In this document: in pieces, positions 1-5,708 of the stretch
Position numbering within the stretch: the stretch's first letter is position 1
Layout of the letters: each line of letters starts with the position of its first letter
Source: Gallionellaceae bacterium
Lineage (GTDB): Bacteria; Pseudomonadota; Gammaproteobacteria; Burkholderiales; Gallionellaceae
Reading direction: 5' to 3'
Assembly: GCA_030646595.1 (NCBI GenBank)
Contig: JAUSKS010000224.1
Coordinates: 1-5,708, forward strand
DNA length: 5,708 bases
Made by a program: the position numbers and the translations under genes
Notes under the pieces: model-generated
What the model was told of the DNA's origin: nothing
Seen by the model: only the letters and a program-made list of their open reading frames with translations
Databases searched by the model: none

Positions 1-474
1 ATTGCGTTCTTCCTGGCGGGTGTAGGGTTTGTCGGTAATTGGGCGGAATAGTCCCAGCATCCCGGTACAACGGCCTTGTTCTTGTGTTTTGGCATAGATA
101 ACATAGTGGGCATTCATGCCACGAAAAATTTCGTTATAAAAATCCGTGCGCATGGTTTGTTTATTCAAATACCAACTGGTACTGATAAAATTATGACTAC
201 TCTTTATAAATGCCAAGCCACCTGGCCAACACTCACTTTCTTTGGGTGTGCCGTGGAATGCCTCAAAATGAAGCTGTGCTACCGCTAAATTGTTCTGGAT
301 ATTTTCATCATAAATGTTGGTGTGCTCGCTATCGTCACCGATCCAAAAGAAGATGTTTTGAAAGCTAGGGATGTAGTTGTGCAGAGCCTGCATCAGCGCA
401 GGCATAATGACTTCGCCACCCAGACCGAGACAGCAAAGTTGGCGTATATGCGTGAGCGCAGCTTGAGCTTTCAT
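1..474 (-). CDS. Probable LuxR-type transcriptional regulator, N-terminal sensor part (3' end off window)
   Basis: An open frame of 158 codons starts at ATG 474 and runs without a stop to the left edge, so only the N-terminal part is seen. An in-frame TGA lies five codons upstream of that ATG, and it is the only ATG before the conserved-looking stretch, which fixes the start; no strong Shine-Dalgarno sequence precedes it. The N-terminus (RQLCCLGLGGEVIMPAL, residues 11-27), an FFW motif (42-44), DFYNEIFR (111-118) and LFRPITDKPYTRQEE (142-156) resemble the GAF-like N-terminal domain of a proteobacterial family that ends in a LuxR helix-turn-helix. The HTH itself would lie outside the window, so the DNA-binding role is inferred from family resemblance and not seen. 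It lies 83 bases downstream of the amidase gene on the same strand. A hand count gives about 45% G+C, falling to about 39% in 121-360, clearly below the amidase gene. It could instead be another GAF-like sensor protein. Confidence 0.6.
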   Translation of the reverse strand, partial: MKAQAALTHIRQLCCLGLGGEVIMPALMQALHNYIPSFQNIFFWIGDDSEHTNIYDENIQNNLAVAQLHFEAFHGTPKESECWPGGLAFIKSSHNFISTSWYLNKQTMRTDFYNEIFRGMNAHYVIYAKTQEQGRCTGMLGLFRPITDKPYTRQEERN

Positions 475-557
475 TTTGCTTGGGCTTCATGCGTTTCCTT
501 GGTGGCGAAGTAAAACATAGTTTTGTAAGGATGCAAAGCGGGTAAGTGCCAAGGAGA

Positions 558-1826
558 TTAATCATTCTGCGCCAGTCGTGGTTTGGACAAGGCCGGGTTC
601 TGCGCAAAATAGCGTTTAATGCCGCCTAAAATGGCGCGCGCCAGTTTTTCCTGATAGCCCTCATCATTCAGTCGCCGCTCTTCCGTGGGATTGCTAATGA
701 AAGCGGTTTCTACCAGCACTGATGGAATGTCTGGCGATTTCAGCACAGCGAAGCCTGCTTGCTCTACTATGCCACGATGCAGGGTGTTGATGCTGCCCAG
801 CTCGTTCAGCATATGTTTGGCCAGCTTGAGGCTGTCGCTGATAGTGGCGGTTTGCGACAGGTCGAGCAGGGTGCGCGCCAGATAAGGATCCTGGCTCGCC
901 AGATTGATACCGCCAATGAGATCGGCCTCATTTTCCTTTTTCGCCAGCCAGCGTGCGCTGGTGCTGGTCGCGCCGCGTTCCGACAAGGCAAATACCGAAG
1001 ATCCGCGCGCATTGGGTTTGATGAAAGCATCGGCATGTACCGAGACGAATAAATCCGCATGGATCTGACGCGCTTTTTGTACGCGGCTATTCAAGGGAAT
1101 GAAATAATCTCCATCGCGTATCAGCACACCGCGCATGCCCGGTGTATCGTCCAGCAATTCCTTGAGTTTGCGCGCAATCGCCAGCGTGACATGCTTTTCA
1201 TGCGTACCGCCGCGTCCCTGTGCGCCGGGGTCTTCGCCGCCATGCCCGGCGTCTATGGCGATGAGCAAGGTACGTGATCTTATTTCCGGGGGGGCTTTTA
1301 TAGTCGGTGGTGGGATCTCGGCCATTTCAGGCTGCGGTGGCGTGATGGGTAAAACTGTTGAAGCGGGCAAGCTGGTTTCCGACTTCAACACCAAAGCCAT
1401 TAAAGGATCAACGGGGACGAGCGGATAAATATCCAGCACCAGCCGATGATTATATTCCGCAACCGGTTTTAGATTGAATAACTGGGGTTTGACTTCCGCC
1501 TTGAGGTCCAGCACCAGCCGCACCACACCTGGCTTGAACAGGCCCACACGTACGCTTTGGATATAAGGGTCGTTCTGACCGATCTTGGCCGCAAGTTCAT
1601 CGAGCACACCGTGCAGCTCAACATCTTCCAGATCAATAACCAGTCGTTCGGGGTTTTTTAAAATGAACTGGTTGTAGCGCAGGGGCACACTGGATTCCAA
1701 TGTCAGCCGCGTATATTCCTGCGCGGGCCACACGCGCGCGGCGCTGATAGCAACAGCTGCCTGGGCAAAGGGATGCCACAGCACTAATAATAAGAGAGTG
1801 ATTAACCTTGCAGCGCTTTTAAGCAT
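558..1826 (-). CDS. amiC: N-acetylmuramoyl-L-alanine amidase, AmiB/AmiC type (AMIN + Amidase_3)
   Basis: A 422-residue periplasmic zinc amidase that cuts the bond between MurNAc and the stem peptide to split septal peptidoglycan during cell division. Residues 1-23 form a Sec-type signal peptide (hydrophobic LLLLVLW core, cleavage expected after AQA); there is no twin arginine. Residues about 27-135 are an AMIN domain, which in this family targets septal peptidoglycan. A proline-rich linker (about 137-185) joins it to Amidase_3 (about 186-408). Expected zinc or catalytic residues are present: H195 in DAGHGG, E210 in THEKH, H264 in SVHADA and E373 in VETAFISN. Residues about 285-340 match the insert that carries the autoinhibitory helix relieved by EnvC/NlpD-type activators in E. 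coli amidases. The protein ends soon after the catalytic domain with no LysM, so the architecture is AmiC-like, while its place next to tsaE is that of E. coli amiB. The start overlaps the tsaE end by 25 bases, and purine-rich GGAAGGGA just before ATG 1826 supports it. Confidence 0.93.
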   Translation of the reverse strand: MLKSAARLITLLLLVLWHPFAQAAVAISAARVWPAQEYTRLTLESSVPLRYNQFILKNPERLVIDLEDVELHGVLDELAAKIGQNDPYIQSVRVGLFKPGVVRLVLDLKAEVKPQLFNLKPVAEYNHRLVLDIYPLVPVDPLMALVLKSETSLPASTVLPITPPQPEMAEIPPPTIKAPPEIRSRTLLIAIDAGHGGEDPGAQGRGGTHEKHVTLAIARKLKELLDDTPGMRGVLIRDGDYFIPLNSRVQKARQIHADLFVSVHADAFIKPNARGSSVFALSERGATSTSARWLAKKENEADLIGGINLASQDPYLARTLLDLSQTATISDSLKLAKHMLNELGSINTLHRGIVEQAGFAVLKSPDIPSVLVETAFISNPTEERRLNDEGYQEKLARAILGGIKRYFAQNPALSKPRLAQND

Positions 1827-2293
1827 TCCCTTCCATTCTGTGTATTGGCACGAACTTCAATTTTACGCCCACCGGAAAATTTTTCACCCGCCAGCATTTC
1901 AAAGCGGATTTCCATATCTGCCTGGGGCACCAGGCCCTGCGCCTTGTTGGGCCATTCCACCAGGCATATATTGTTGCCGTCAAACTCATCGCGAAAGCCC
2001 GCAGCCTCCCATTCGTCTTCATCATGAAAGCGGTACAGGTCAAAGTGGCGCAAGTGTAACCCAGCGGCTTGATAGTGCTCAAGCAAGGTATAAGTCGGGC
2101 TTTTGACGCGCCCTTTATAGCCCAGTGTTTGCAGCATGGCCCGTACCAGGGTGGTTTTTCCGGTGCCCAGATCGCCATGCAGATGCACCACCAATCCCGC
2201 TTTGAGCGTGGGTGCCAGCCGTGCCGCAAAAGCGCAGGTGGCTATCTCATCCGCCAAGGCCAGGTTTATTCGGCTATCATTTGACTCATGCAA
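1802..2293 (-). CDS. tsaE: tRNA t6A modification ATPase TsaE
   Basis: TsaE is the small cytoplasmic P-loop ATPase that works with TsaB and TsaD to make N6-threonylcarbamoyladenosine at position 37 of ANN-decoding tRNAs. From the TTG start at 2293 the protein has 163 residues, close to the roughly 153 of E. coli. Walker A is GDLGTGKTT (40-48), followed by the family motifs KSPTYTLLE (64-72), HFDLYR (83-88) and LVEWP (111-115). No ATG lies in frame near the expected N-terminus. The frame stays open upstream to ATG 2584, but that extension runs antisense through queG and has no TsaE-like sequence. TTG 2293 has a GAGG Shine-Dalgarno nine bases upstream and gives the normal length, so I choose it; CTG 2263 or TTG 2257 are weaker options. 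The gene overlaps the downstream amidase by 25 bases, which suggests translational coupling, and its 5' end overlaps that of divergent queG by six bases. Confidence 0.93.
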   Translation of the reverse strand: MHESNDSRINLALADEIATCAFAARLAPTLKAGLVVHLHGDLGTGKTTLVRAMLQTLGYKGRVKSPTYTLLEHYQAAGLHLRHFDLYRFHDEDEWEAAGFRDEFDGNNICLVEWPNKAQGLVPQADMEIRFEMLAGEKFSGGRKIEVRANTQNGRECLKALQG

Positions 2294-3361
2294 AGCGCTA
2301 CACCTCAAGTAATAGATTACCGCACACTCGCCACCCGAATAAAGGAGTGGGGCCAGGCGCTGGGCTTTCAGGCCGTGGGCATCAGCGATACCGATCTGCA
2401 TGAAGCCGAAGCGCGCTTGCAGGAATGGCTGGCGCAGGGTTATCACGGCGAGGTGGATTATATGGCAAAACACGGCGTCAAGCGCAGCCGTCCGGCAGAA
2501 CTGATACCGGGTACGCTGCGCGTGATTTCGGTGCGCATGGATTATTACCCGCCGCATGCCCAAGATAGTTGGCAGGTGCTGCAAGACGGCAGCCGGGCTT
2601 TTATTTCCCGCTATGCTTTAGGGCGCGATTACCACAAGGTTTTACGTCAGCGCCTGGAAAAGCTGGCGCAAAAAATTCGTAGCGAGATTGGCGACTATAA
2701 TCATCGCGTCTTTACCGACAGCGCGCCGGTCATGGAAGTGGAGCTGGCACGCAAGGCCAGGCTGGGCTGGCGCGGCAAACACACATTGTTGTTGTCACGC
2801 GAACGCGGCTCCTGGTTTTTTCTGGGGGAGCTGTATACCGATTTACCCTTGCCGGTTGATGAGCCAGCAGCAGAACATTGCGGCAGTTGCACCGCCTGCA
2901 TCACTGTGTGCCCGACCCAGGCCATCGTTGCGCCGTATAAGCTGGATGCGCGGCGCTGCATTTCCTACCTCACCATCGAGCTTAAAGGCAGCATTCCGCT
3001 GGAGTTTCGCCCACTCATCGGTAACCGTATCTATGGCTGTGACGATTGCCAACTGGTATGTCCGTGGAACAAGTTTGCGCACAAAAGTCTGGAAACGGAT
3101 TTTGCGGTACGGCATGGGCTGGATGATATTGCATTGACTGAATTATTTGCCTGGGACGCAGCCACCTTCCAGCAGAAATTTTCCGGCAGTGCAGTGTATC
3201 GCATCGGTCATGAACAATGGTTGCGCAACATCGCCGTGGCCCTGGGCAATACGCCGCACAGCACAGAGGTAATGGCAGCATTACGTTCGCGCCAGGAGGA
3301 TTCCTCGCCGCTGCTGCGTGAACATGTGGCATGGGCGCTGGAGCAGCAGTCACGATACTGA
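2288..3361 (+). CDS. queG: Epoxyqueuosine reductase QueG
   Basis: QueG performs the last step of queuosine synthesis, the cobalamin-dependent reduction of epoxyqueuosine to queuosine at position 34 of GUN-anticodon tRNAs in the cytoplasm. The protein has 357 residues, near the family norm (E. coli about 379). The N-terminal domain binds cobalamin and substrate; TDSAPVMEVELARKAGLGW-like sequence at 143-161 (here KARLGW) holds D144, which matches the proposed catalytic aspartate. Two [4Fe-4S] clusters are evident from CGSCTACITVCP (C198, C201, C204, C208) and C224 with CDDCQLVCPW (C251, C254, C258). The C-terminal part (about 275-357) fits the HEAT-like tRNA-binding region. No good Shine-Dalgarno precedes ATG 2288, but the next residues align with normal QueG N-termini and there is no better start. 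Its presence implies that the host makes or imports cobalamin. It is divergent from tsaE with overlapping 5' ends, so its promoter must lie within tsaE. Confidence 0.96.
   Translation: MQSATPQVIDYRTLATRIKEWGQALGFQAVGISDTDLHEAEARLQEWLAQGYHGEVDYMAKHGVKRSRPAELIPGTLRVISVRMDYYPPHAQDSWQVLQDGSRAFISRYALGRDYHKVLRQRLEKLAQKIRSEIGDYNHRVFTDSAPVMEVELARKARLGWRGKHTLLLSRERGSWFFLGELYTDLPLPVDEPAAEHCGSCTACITVCPTQAIVAPYKLDARRCISYLTIELKGSIPLEFRPLIGNRIYGCDDCQLVCPWNKFAHKSLETDFAVRHGLDDIALTELFAWDAATFQQKFSGSAVYRIGHEQWLRNIAVALGNTPHSTEVMAALRSRQEDSSPLLREHVAWALEQQSRY
2303..2306 (-). promoter_or_regulatory. Ribosome binding site deciding the tsaE TTG start
   Basis: The minus strand reads GAGG here, with nine bases between it and TTG 2293. 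No in-frame ATG with a comparable site exists near the expected N-terminus, so this site is the main argument for a TTG start. It lies inside the first codons of queG on the other strand. Confidence 0.55.
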
Positions 3362-3369
3362 AGTTAATA

Positions 3370-3385
3370 TGTACGGCAACGTACA
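3370..3385. repeat. Perfect inverted repeat with GCAA loop between queG and the hemerythrin gene
   Basis: TGTACG and CGTACA flank GCAA, giving six perfect base pairs closed by a GNRA-type tetraloop if transcribed. It starts eight bases after the queG stop and lies about 90 bases before the hemerythrin start. No T-run follows directly (the nearest, TTTTT, is about 24 bases on), so it is not a standard intrinsic terminator. It could be an operator for a dimeric regulator of the downstream gene, or an RNA 3'-end hairpin of queG. I do not recognise it as the site of a known regulator. Confidence 0.4.
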
Positions 3386-3477
3386 GAACCTCTGCCACAT
3401 TCCGGATATTTTTCTCCCGCTGAAGGAAAATTGACCTCGGCCGCTAATGCACTCATCAATCACCAGAGGAGAAATTT

Positions 3478-4029
3478 ATGGAGAAAACCAAACAGCAATC
3501 AGCAGGATCGGGCAAGAATGATGCCATTTCCTTGCTGATGCAGGATCATAAAGCGGTGAAAAAATTATTCAAGGAATTTGAAAGTCTGAAAGACGACGAA
3601 GATAGTGATGACCAGAAGGCAGAAATTGTGCAGCAGATATGTACCCAGTTAACCATCCATGCGCAGATTGAAGAAGAAATATTTTATCCGGCAGCGCGTG
3701 AGGCCATTGATGATGGGGATGTGATAGACGAGGCTGAGGTAGAACATGCTGGTGTCAAGGAACTCATCACGCAACTGGAAAGCATGCAGCCCGGCGATGA
3801 CCAGTATGACGCCAAGGTGACTGTACTGAGCGAGTACATAAAACATCATGTCGGGGAAGAAGAAGGGCAAATGTTTCCCCAGGTGAGAAAAGCCAAGGTG
3901 GATCTGCAAGCGCTTGGTGAAGCCTTGCAGGAACGCAAGGAAGAATTAATGGCAGAGATGGATATTATGCCTGAGCCTCATGAAATTCCTGCCAAATCAC
4001 CAAGCGGTCGCCGCAGTATCAGTAAATAA
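3478..4029 (+). CDS. Hemerythrin-like (HHE) domain protein
   Basis: A 183-residue soluble, strongly acidic protein with one hemerythrin/HHE four-helix domain at about residues 16-150. The expected di-iron ligands are visible in order: H24 (QDHKAVKKLF), H61 and E65 (IHAQIEEEIFYP), H90 (EHAGVKEL), then H124 and E128 (HHVGEEEGQMFP). Proteins of this family bind oxygen or NO, or protect against oxidative or nitrosative stress; which applies here cannot be told from sequence. The C-terminal part (about 150-183) is a charged helix and a short basic tail (SGRRSISK) outside the domain. There is no signal peptide or membrane segment, so it should be cytoplasmic. An AGAGGAG Shine-Dalgarno six bases before ATG 3478 supports the start. 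It is followed after 57 bases by a DUF883-like gene with a very similar ribosome binding site, and the two are probably co-expressed. Confidence 0.9.
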   Translation: MEKTKQQSAGSGKNDAISLLMQDHKAVKKLFKEFESLKDDEDSDDQKAEIVQQICTQLTIHAQIEEEIFYPAAREAIDDGDVIDEAEVEHAGVKELITQLESMQPGDDQYDAKVTVLSEYIKHHVGEEEGQMFPQVRKAKVDLQALGEALQERKEELMAEMDIMPEPHEIPAKSPSGRRSISK

Positions 4030-4086
4030 GCTCATGCGAATTTTGCCCGGAGCCAACCCGTAACATTAAACTTAAGAGGAAATATC

Positions 4087-4437
4087 ATGGAAACATCAGA
4101 AAATTTTAAAGCAGGCGCAGATGAGTTTGCCCATAATGGCATGGCCAAGATAGATAAAGCCAGTTCCAGCGCCCATGCGTCGATAGACAAAATGTCCAAG
4201 GCAGCACGTCCAGTTGTTGATCAGCTGGCTTCGGGTGCGCATCAGGCAGTGGATAAAATTGCCGGTGCGGCTAACACAGCTGCCGATTCTTTGGAGGCCA
4301 AGCGCGCGCAATTGATGGAAGTGCAAAAGCGTCTGACGGAAGAATTTCGGGGTTATGTGCGCCAATATCCACTGGCTTCGGTCGGCGTTGCGATCGGCGC
4401 TGGCTTTCTGATTAGCCGTTTTTTCAAATCGCGGTAA
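4087..4437 (+). CDS. DUF883/ElaB/YqjD-like membrane-anchored stress protein with 11-residue repeats
   Basis: A 116-residue protein with a long alanine- and lysine-rich helical region and one C-terminal membrane segment (about 95-113, from YPLASVGVAIGAG to the basic end RFFKSR). This layout matches the YqjD/ElaB/DUF883 family, tail-anchored inner-membrane proteins; E. coli YqjD is reported to bind ribosomes in stationary phase. Residues 9-74 show six in-register 11-residue repeats: aspartate occurs at 12, 23, 34, 45, 56 and 67, with A/I/V just before it and F/A/M/L/I/L two positions after. This predicts a continuous amphipathic helix, able to form a coiled coil or lie on a membrane. AGAGGA six bases before ATG 4087 supports the start. 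It lies 57 bases downstream of the hemerythrin gene and converges on the kinase gene. Family assignment is by architecture and the C-terminal motif; any ribosome binding here is inference. Confidence 0.8.
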   Translation: METSENFKAGADEFAHNGMAKIDKASSSAHASIDKMSKAARPVVDQLASGAHQAVDKIAGAANTAADSLEAKRAQLMEVQKRLTEEFRGYVRQYPLASVGVAIGAGFLISRFFKSR

Positions 4438-4445
4438 AATTATTT

Positions 4446-4481
4446 ACCCCGAACGCAGCGGTTATCCTGCTCGTCCGGGGT
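4446..4481 (-). terminator. Imperfect hairpin in the convergent gap, likely kinase-gene terminator
   Basis: ACCCCG pairs with CGGGGT, and inside this ACG with CGT, AGC with GCT and GG with CC, around a TTAT loop, with one mismatch and two single-base bulges. It lies eight bases after the DUF883 stop on one side and seven bases after the kinase stop on the other. On the minus strand it is followed by AAATAATTTTA, a weak U-rich tail, whereas on the plus strand no T-run follows. It therefore suits termination of the kinase gene best and may block read-through in both directions. Confidence 0.42.
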
Positions 4482-4488
4482 GAATGAT

Positions 4489-5706
4489 TCAGGCATGCGC
4501 AATTTGCGCAGCATACGGCGCTGCCGTTCTAACCTGTTTGAGCGGCAGCGTAACAATAAAAGTTGCGCCTTGTCCGGGTTGGCTGCGGGCCGTAATCGTG
4601 CCGCCATGACGCTCGACGATTTTGTGGCATATGGATAAACCGATGCCGGTGCCTTCATACTCTTCCCGTCCGTGCAGGCGCTCAAAAATCACGAAAATAC
4701 GATCCAGATATTTTTCATCAAAGCCGATGCCATTATCTTCCACTACGATAGTGCAAGAATTGTTGCCAGGGTTTTGTACCGGTTGCTGGTAAATTTTCAC
4801 CTTGGGCGCTGCTTCCCCTTTGAATTTGAGCGCATTGCCGATCAGGTTTTGCAGCAGTTGGTGCATTTGTAGTGGATCAGCATCGATGACTGGCAGTTCG
4901 CCCAGCTCTACCCGACCGCCGCTTTGTTCAATCCGTGTCTCCAGATCAGCCACCACTTCTTGCGCAATCTGTTTCATATCTGTAGCAACGAATGGTTGCG
5001 CCAAAGTCGTGATGCGCGACAAAGTCAGCAAGTCATTAATAAGGGCCTGCATGCGCTTGGAGGCGTGCTGCATGCGTTCCAAATAATCCCGCCCTTCCTC
5101 GCTGAGCGATGCACCGCAGGTATTTTTCAGACGATCCCCGAATACAGAAATTTTGCGTAAGGGTTCCTGTAAATCATGTGCGGCGATGGAAGTAAACTCC
5201 ATCAATTCACGGTTACTTTTTTCAAGTTTGAGGGCCAACTTCTGCAATGCCATTTGTGCTTTTTTCTGTTCGGTAATATCACGGGCGATGGCAGAAATTC
5301 CCGTGACCGCGCCATCACTGGCCTTGATCGGGGAGAATGTGACGGAGACATTAACCGGTTCGCCAAGCTGGCGCTGCCAGACTGCTTCATAATGCGATGC
5401 GCTTCCTTCTCCCGCATAAATTTTATTCAGTAATTGCAGGATGTCATCATTGCGCTCTTGCTGAGCGTAAAGCGAGGCGAGCGTCCGCCCCTTTATTTCC
5501 GTTTCGGCGTAGCCAAATATTTTTTCTGCGCCCTTGTTCCAGGTGGCGATGATGCCCTGTTGTGTCAGGCCAATGACTGCGTCTTCGGAAGATCCCACTA
5601 TGCCAGCCAGTTGCCATAGGGCTTTTTCGGCATTGACCGAGATATAAAAAGCCATGAACAGATAGCTGACCAGTAACAGCACCATGATGGCAGTTGCCCA
5701 GCCCAT
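4489..5706 (-). CDS. PAS-domain sensor histidine kinase (5' end probably off window)
   Basis: A membrane-bound two-component sensor kinase, with 405 residues seen from ATG 5706. The first ATG lies two bases from the window edge and its upstream region is not visible. The sequence begins straight in a membrane segment (about 4-23), so the real protein probably extends further, with an input domain before it. Next come a PAS/PAC domain (about 35-148, ending ARDITEQKKAQ), a short coiled linker, and a HisKA dimerisation domain with H177 in the H-box AAHDLQEPLRKI. The HATPase_c domain follows, with N-box NLIGNALKF (287-295), G1 box DNGIGF (324-329), F-box IFVIFERL (337-344) and G2 box GTGIGLS (352-358). 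All catalytic boxes are intact. The HDLQEPLR type of H-box is common in PAS and phytochrome-like kinases. No receiver domain or response regulator gene lies downstream; a partner could be encoded upstream, beyond the edge. The signal sensed cannot be told. Confidence 0.92.
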   Translation of the reverse strand: MGWATAIMVLLLVSYLFMAFYISVNAEKALWQLAGIVGSSEDAVIGLTQQGIIATWNKGAEKIFGYAETEIKGRTLASLYAQQERNDDILQLLNKIYAGEGSASHYEAVWQRQLGEPVNVSVTFSPIKASDGAVTGISAIARDITEQKKAQMALQKLALKLEKSNRELMEFTSIAAHDLQEPLRKISVFGDRLKNTCGASLSEEGRDYLERMQHASKRMQALINDLLTLSRITTLAQPFVATDMKQIAQEVVADLETRIEQSGGRVELGELPVIDADPLQMHQLLQNLIGNALKFKGEAAPKVKIYQQPVQNPGNNSCTIVVEDNGIGFDEKYLDRIFVIFERLHGREEYEGTGIGLSICHKIVERHGGTITARSQPGQGATFIVTLPLKQVRTAAPYAAQIAHA

Positions 5707-5708
5707 AT

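Noticed and set aside
76..513. Two plus-strand open frames (76-288 and 322-513)
   Set aside because: They are antisense to the longer minus-strand frame 1-474, which has family-like motifs; neither shows a convincing start site.
505..517. AAAACATAGTTTT inverted repeat in the amidase-regulator gap
   Set aside because: Only five A/T-rich pairs around a three-base loop; too weak to call a terminator or operator.
365..607. Minus-strand 80-codon open frame across the amidase-regulator gap
   Set aside because: It overlaps the amidase 3' end and the regulator 5' end in another frame, is rich in Arg, Pro and Ser, and lacks recognisable motifs.
685..1428. Several plus-strand open frames of 66-97 codons antisense to the amidase gene
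   Set aside because: They mirror a clearly real, motif-bearing gene in a G+C-rich stretch, have no ribosome binding sites I can see, and resemble no protein family.
2275..2280. TATCAT as a -10 box for leaderless queG
   Set aside because: No sequence resembling a -35 box lies 16-18 bases upstream, so the match may be chance.
2294..2584. N-terminal extension of tsaE by up to 97 codons to ATG 2584
   Set aside because: It lies antisense within queG, has no TsaE-like sequence and would make the protein far longer than the family; TTG 2293 with its GAGG site fits better.
3431..3459. Sigma-70-like promoter, TTGACC with CATCAA at 17-base spacing, upstream of the hemerythrin gene
   Set aside because: The -10 box matches only three of six bases, and the predicted transcript would begin at the Shine-Dalgarno sequence, leaving almost no leader.

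Overview
The window reads as a chromosomal segment of a Gram-negative proteobacterium, most likely a betaproteobacterium (Nitrosomonadales/Gallionellales-like). The basis is family resemblance of the proteins, the tsaE-amidase-queG neighbourhood and moderate G+C; no marker gene confirms it. There are seven protein genes, two of them cut by the window edges. I see no tRNA, rRNA, CRISPR array, insertion sequence or phage gene. No stretch longer than about 120 bases lacks a gene.

Left part (1-2293, all minus strand). Transcription runs leftwards through tsaE (t6A tRNA modification ATPase), an AmiB/AmiC-type N-acetylmuramoyl-L-alanine amidase whose start overlaps the tsaE end by 25 bases, and then, after an 83-base gap, the first 158 codons of a probable LuxR-type regulator that runs off the left edge. 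In E. coli the neighbourhood is queG-nnr-tsaE-amiB-mutL. Here the amidase is followed by the regulator instead of mutL, and queG is turned to face away from tsaE.

Middle (2288-3361, plus strand). queG (epoxyqueuosine reductase) is divergent from tsaE. The best start codons of the two genes overlap by six bases, so each gene's upstream control must lie inside the other. Both proteins serve tRNA anticodon-loop modification (queuosine at position 34, t6A at position 37).

Right part. A hemerythrin-like HHE protein (3478-4029) and a small membrane-anchored DUF883/YqjD-like protein (4087-4437) lie in tandem on the plus strand, each with a strong AGAGGA-type ribosome binding site. They look like a small stress or oxygen-response pair. 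A perfect 6-bp inverted repeat with a GCAA loop lies between queG and the hemerythrin gene. The small protein contains six in-register 11-residue repeats, which is the most distinctive pattern in the window. Facing them from the minus strand is a PAS-domain histidine kinase (4489-5706 or beyond). The 51-base convergent gap holds a long imperfect hairpin.

Most of this is ordinary housekeeping and stress gene content. I found no convincing new multi-gene system. The items most worth checking are the 11-residue repeats, the overlapping divergent starts of tsaE and queG, the intergenic palindrome, and the regulator found where mutL might be expected.
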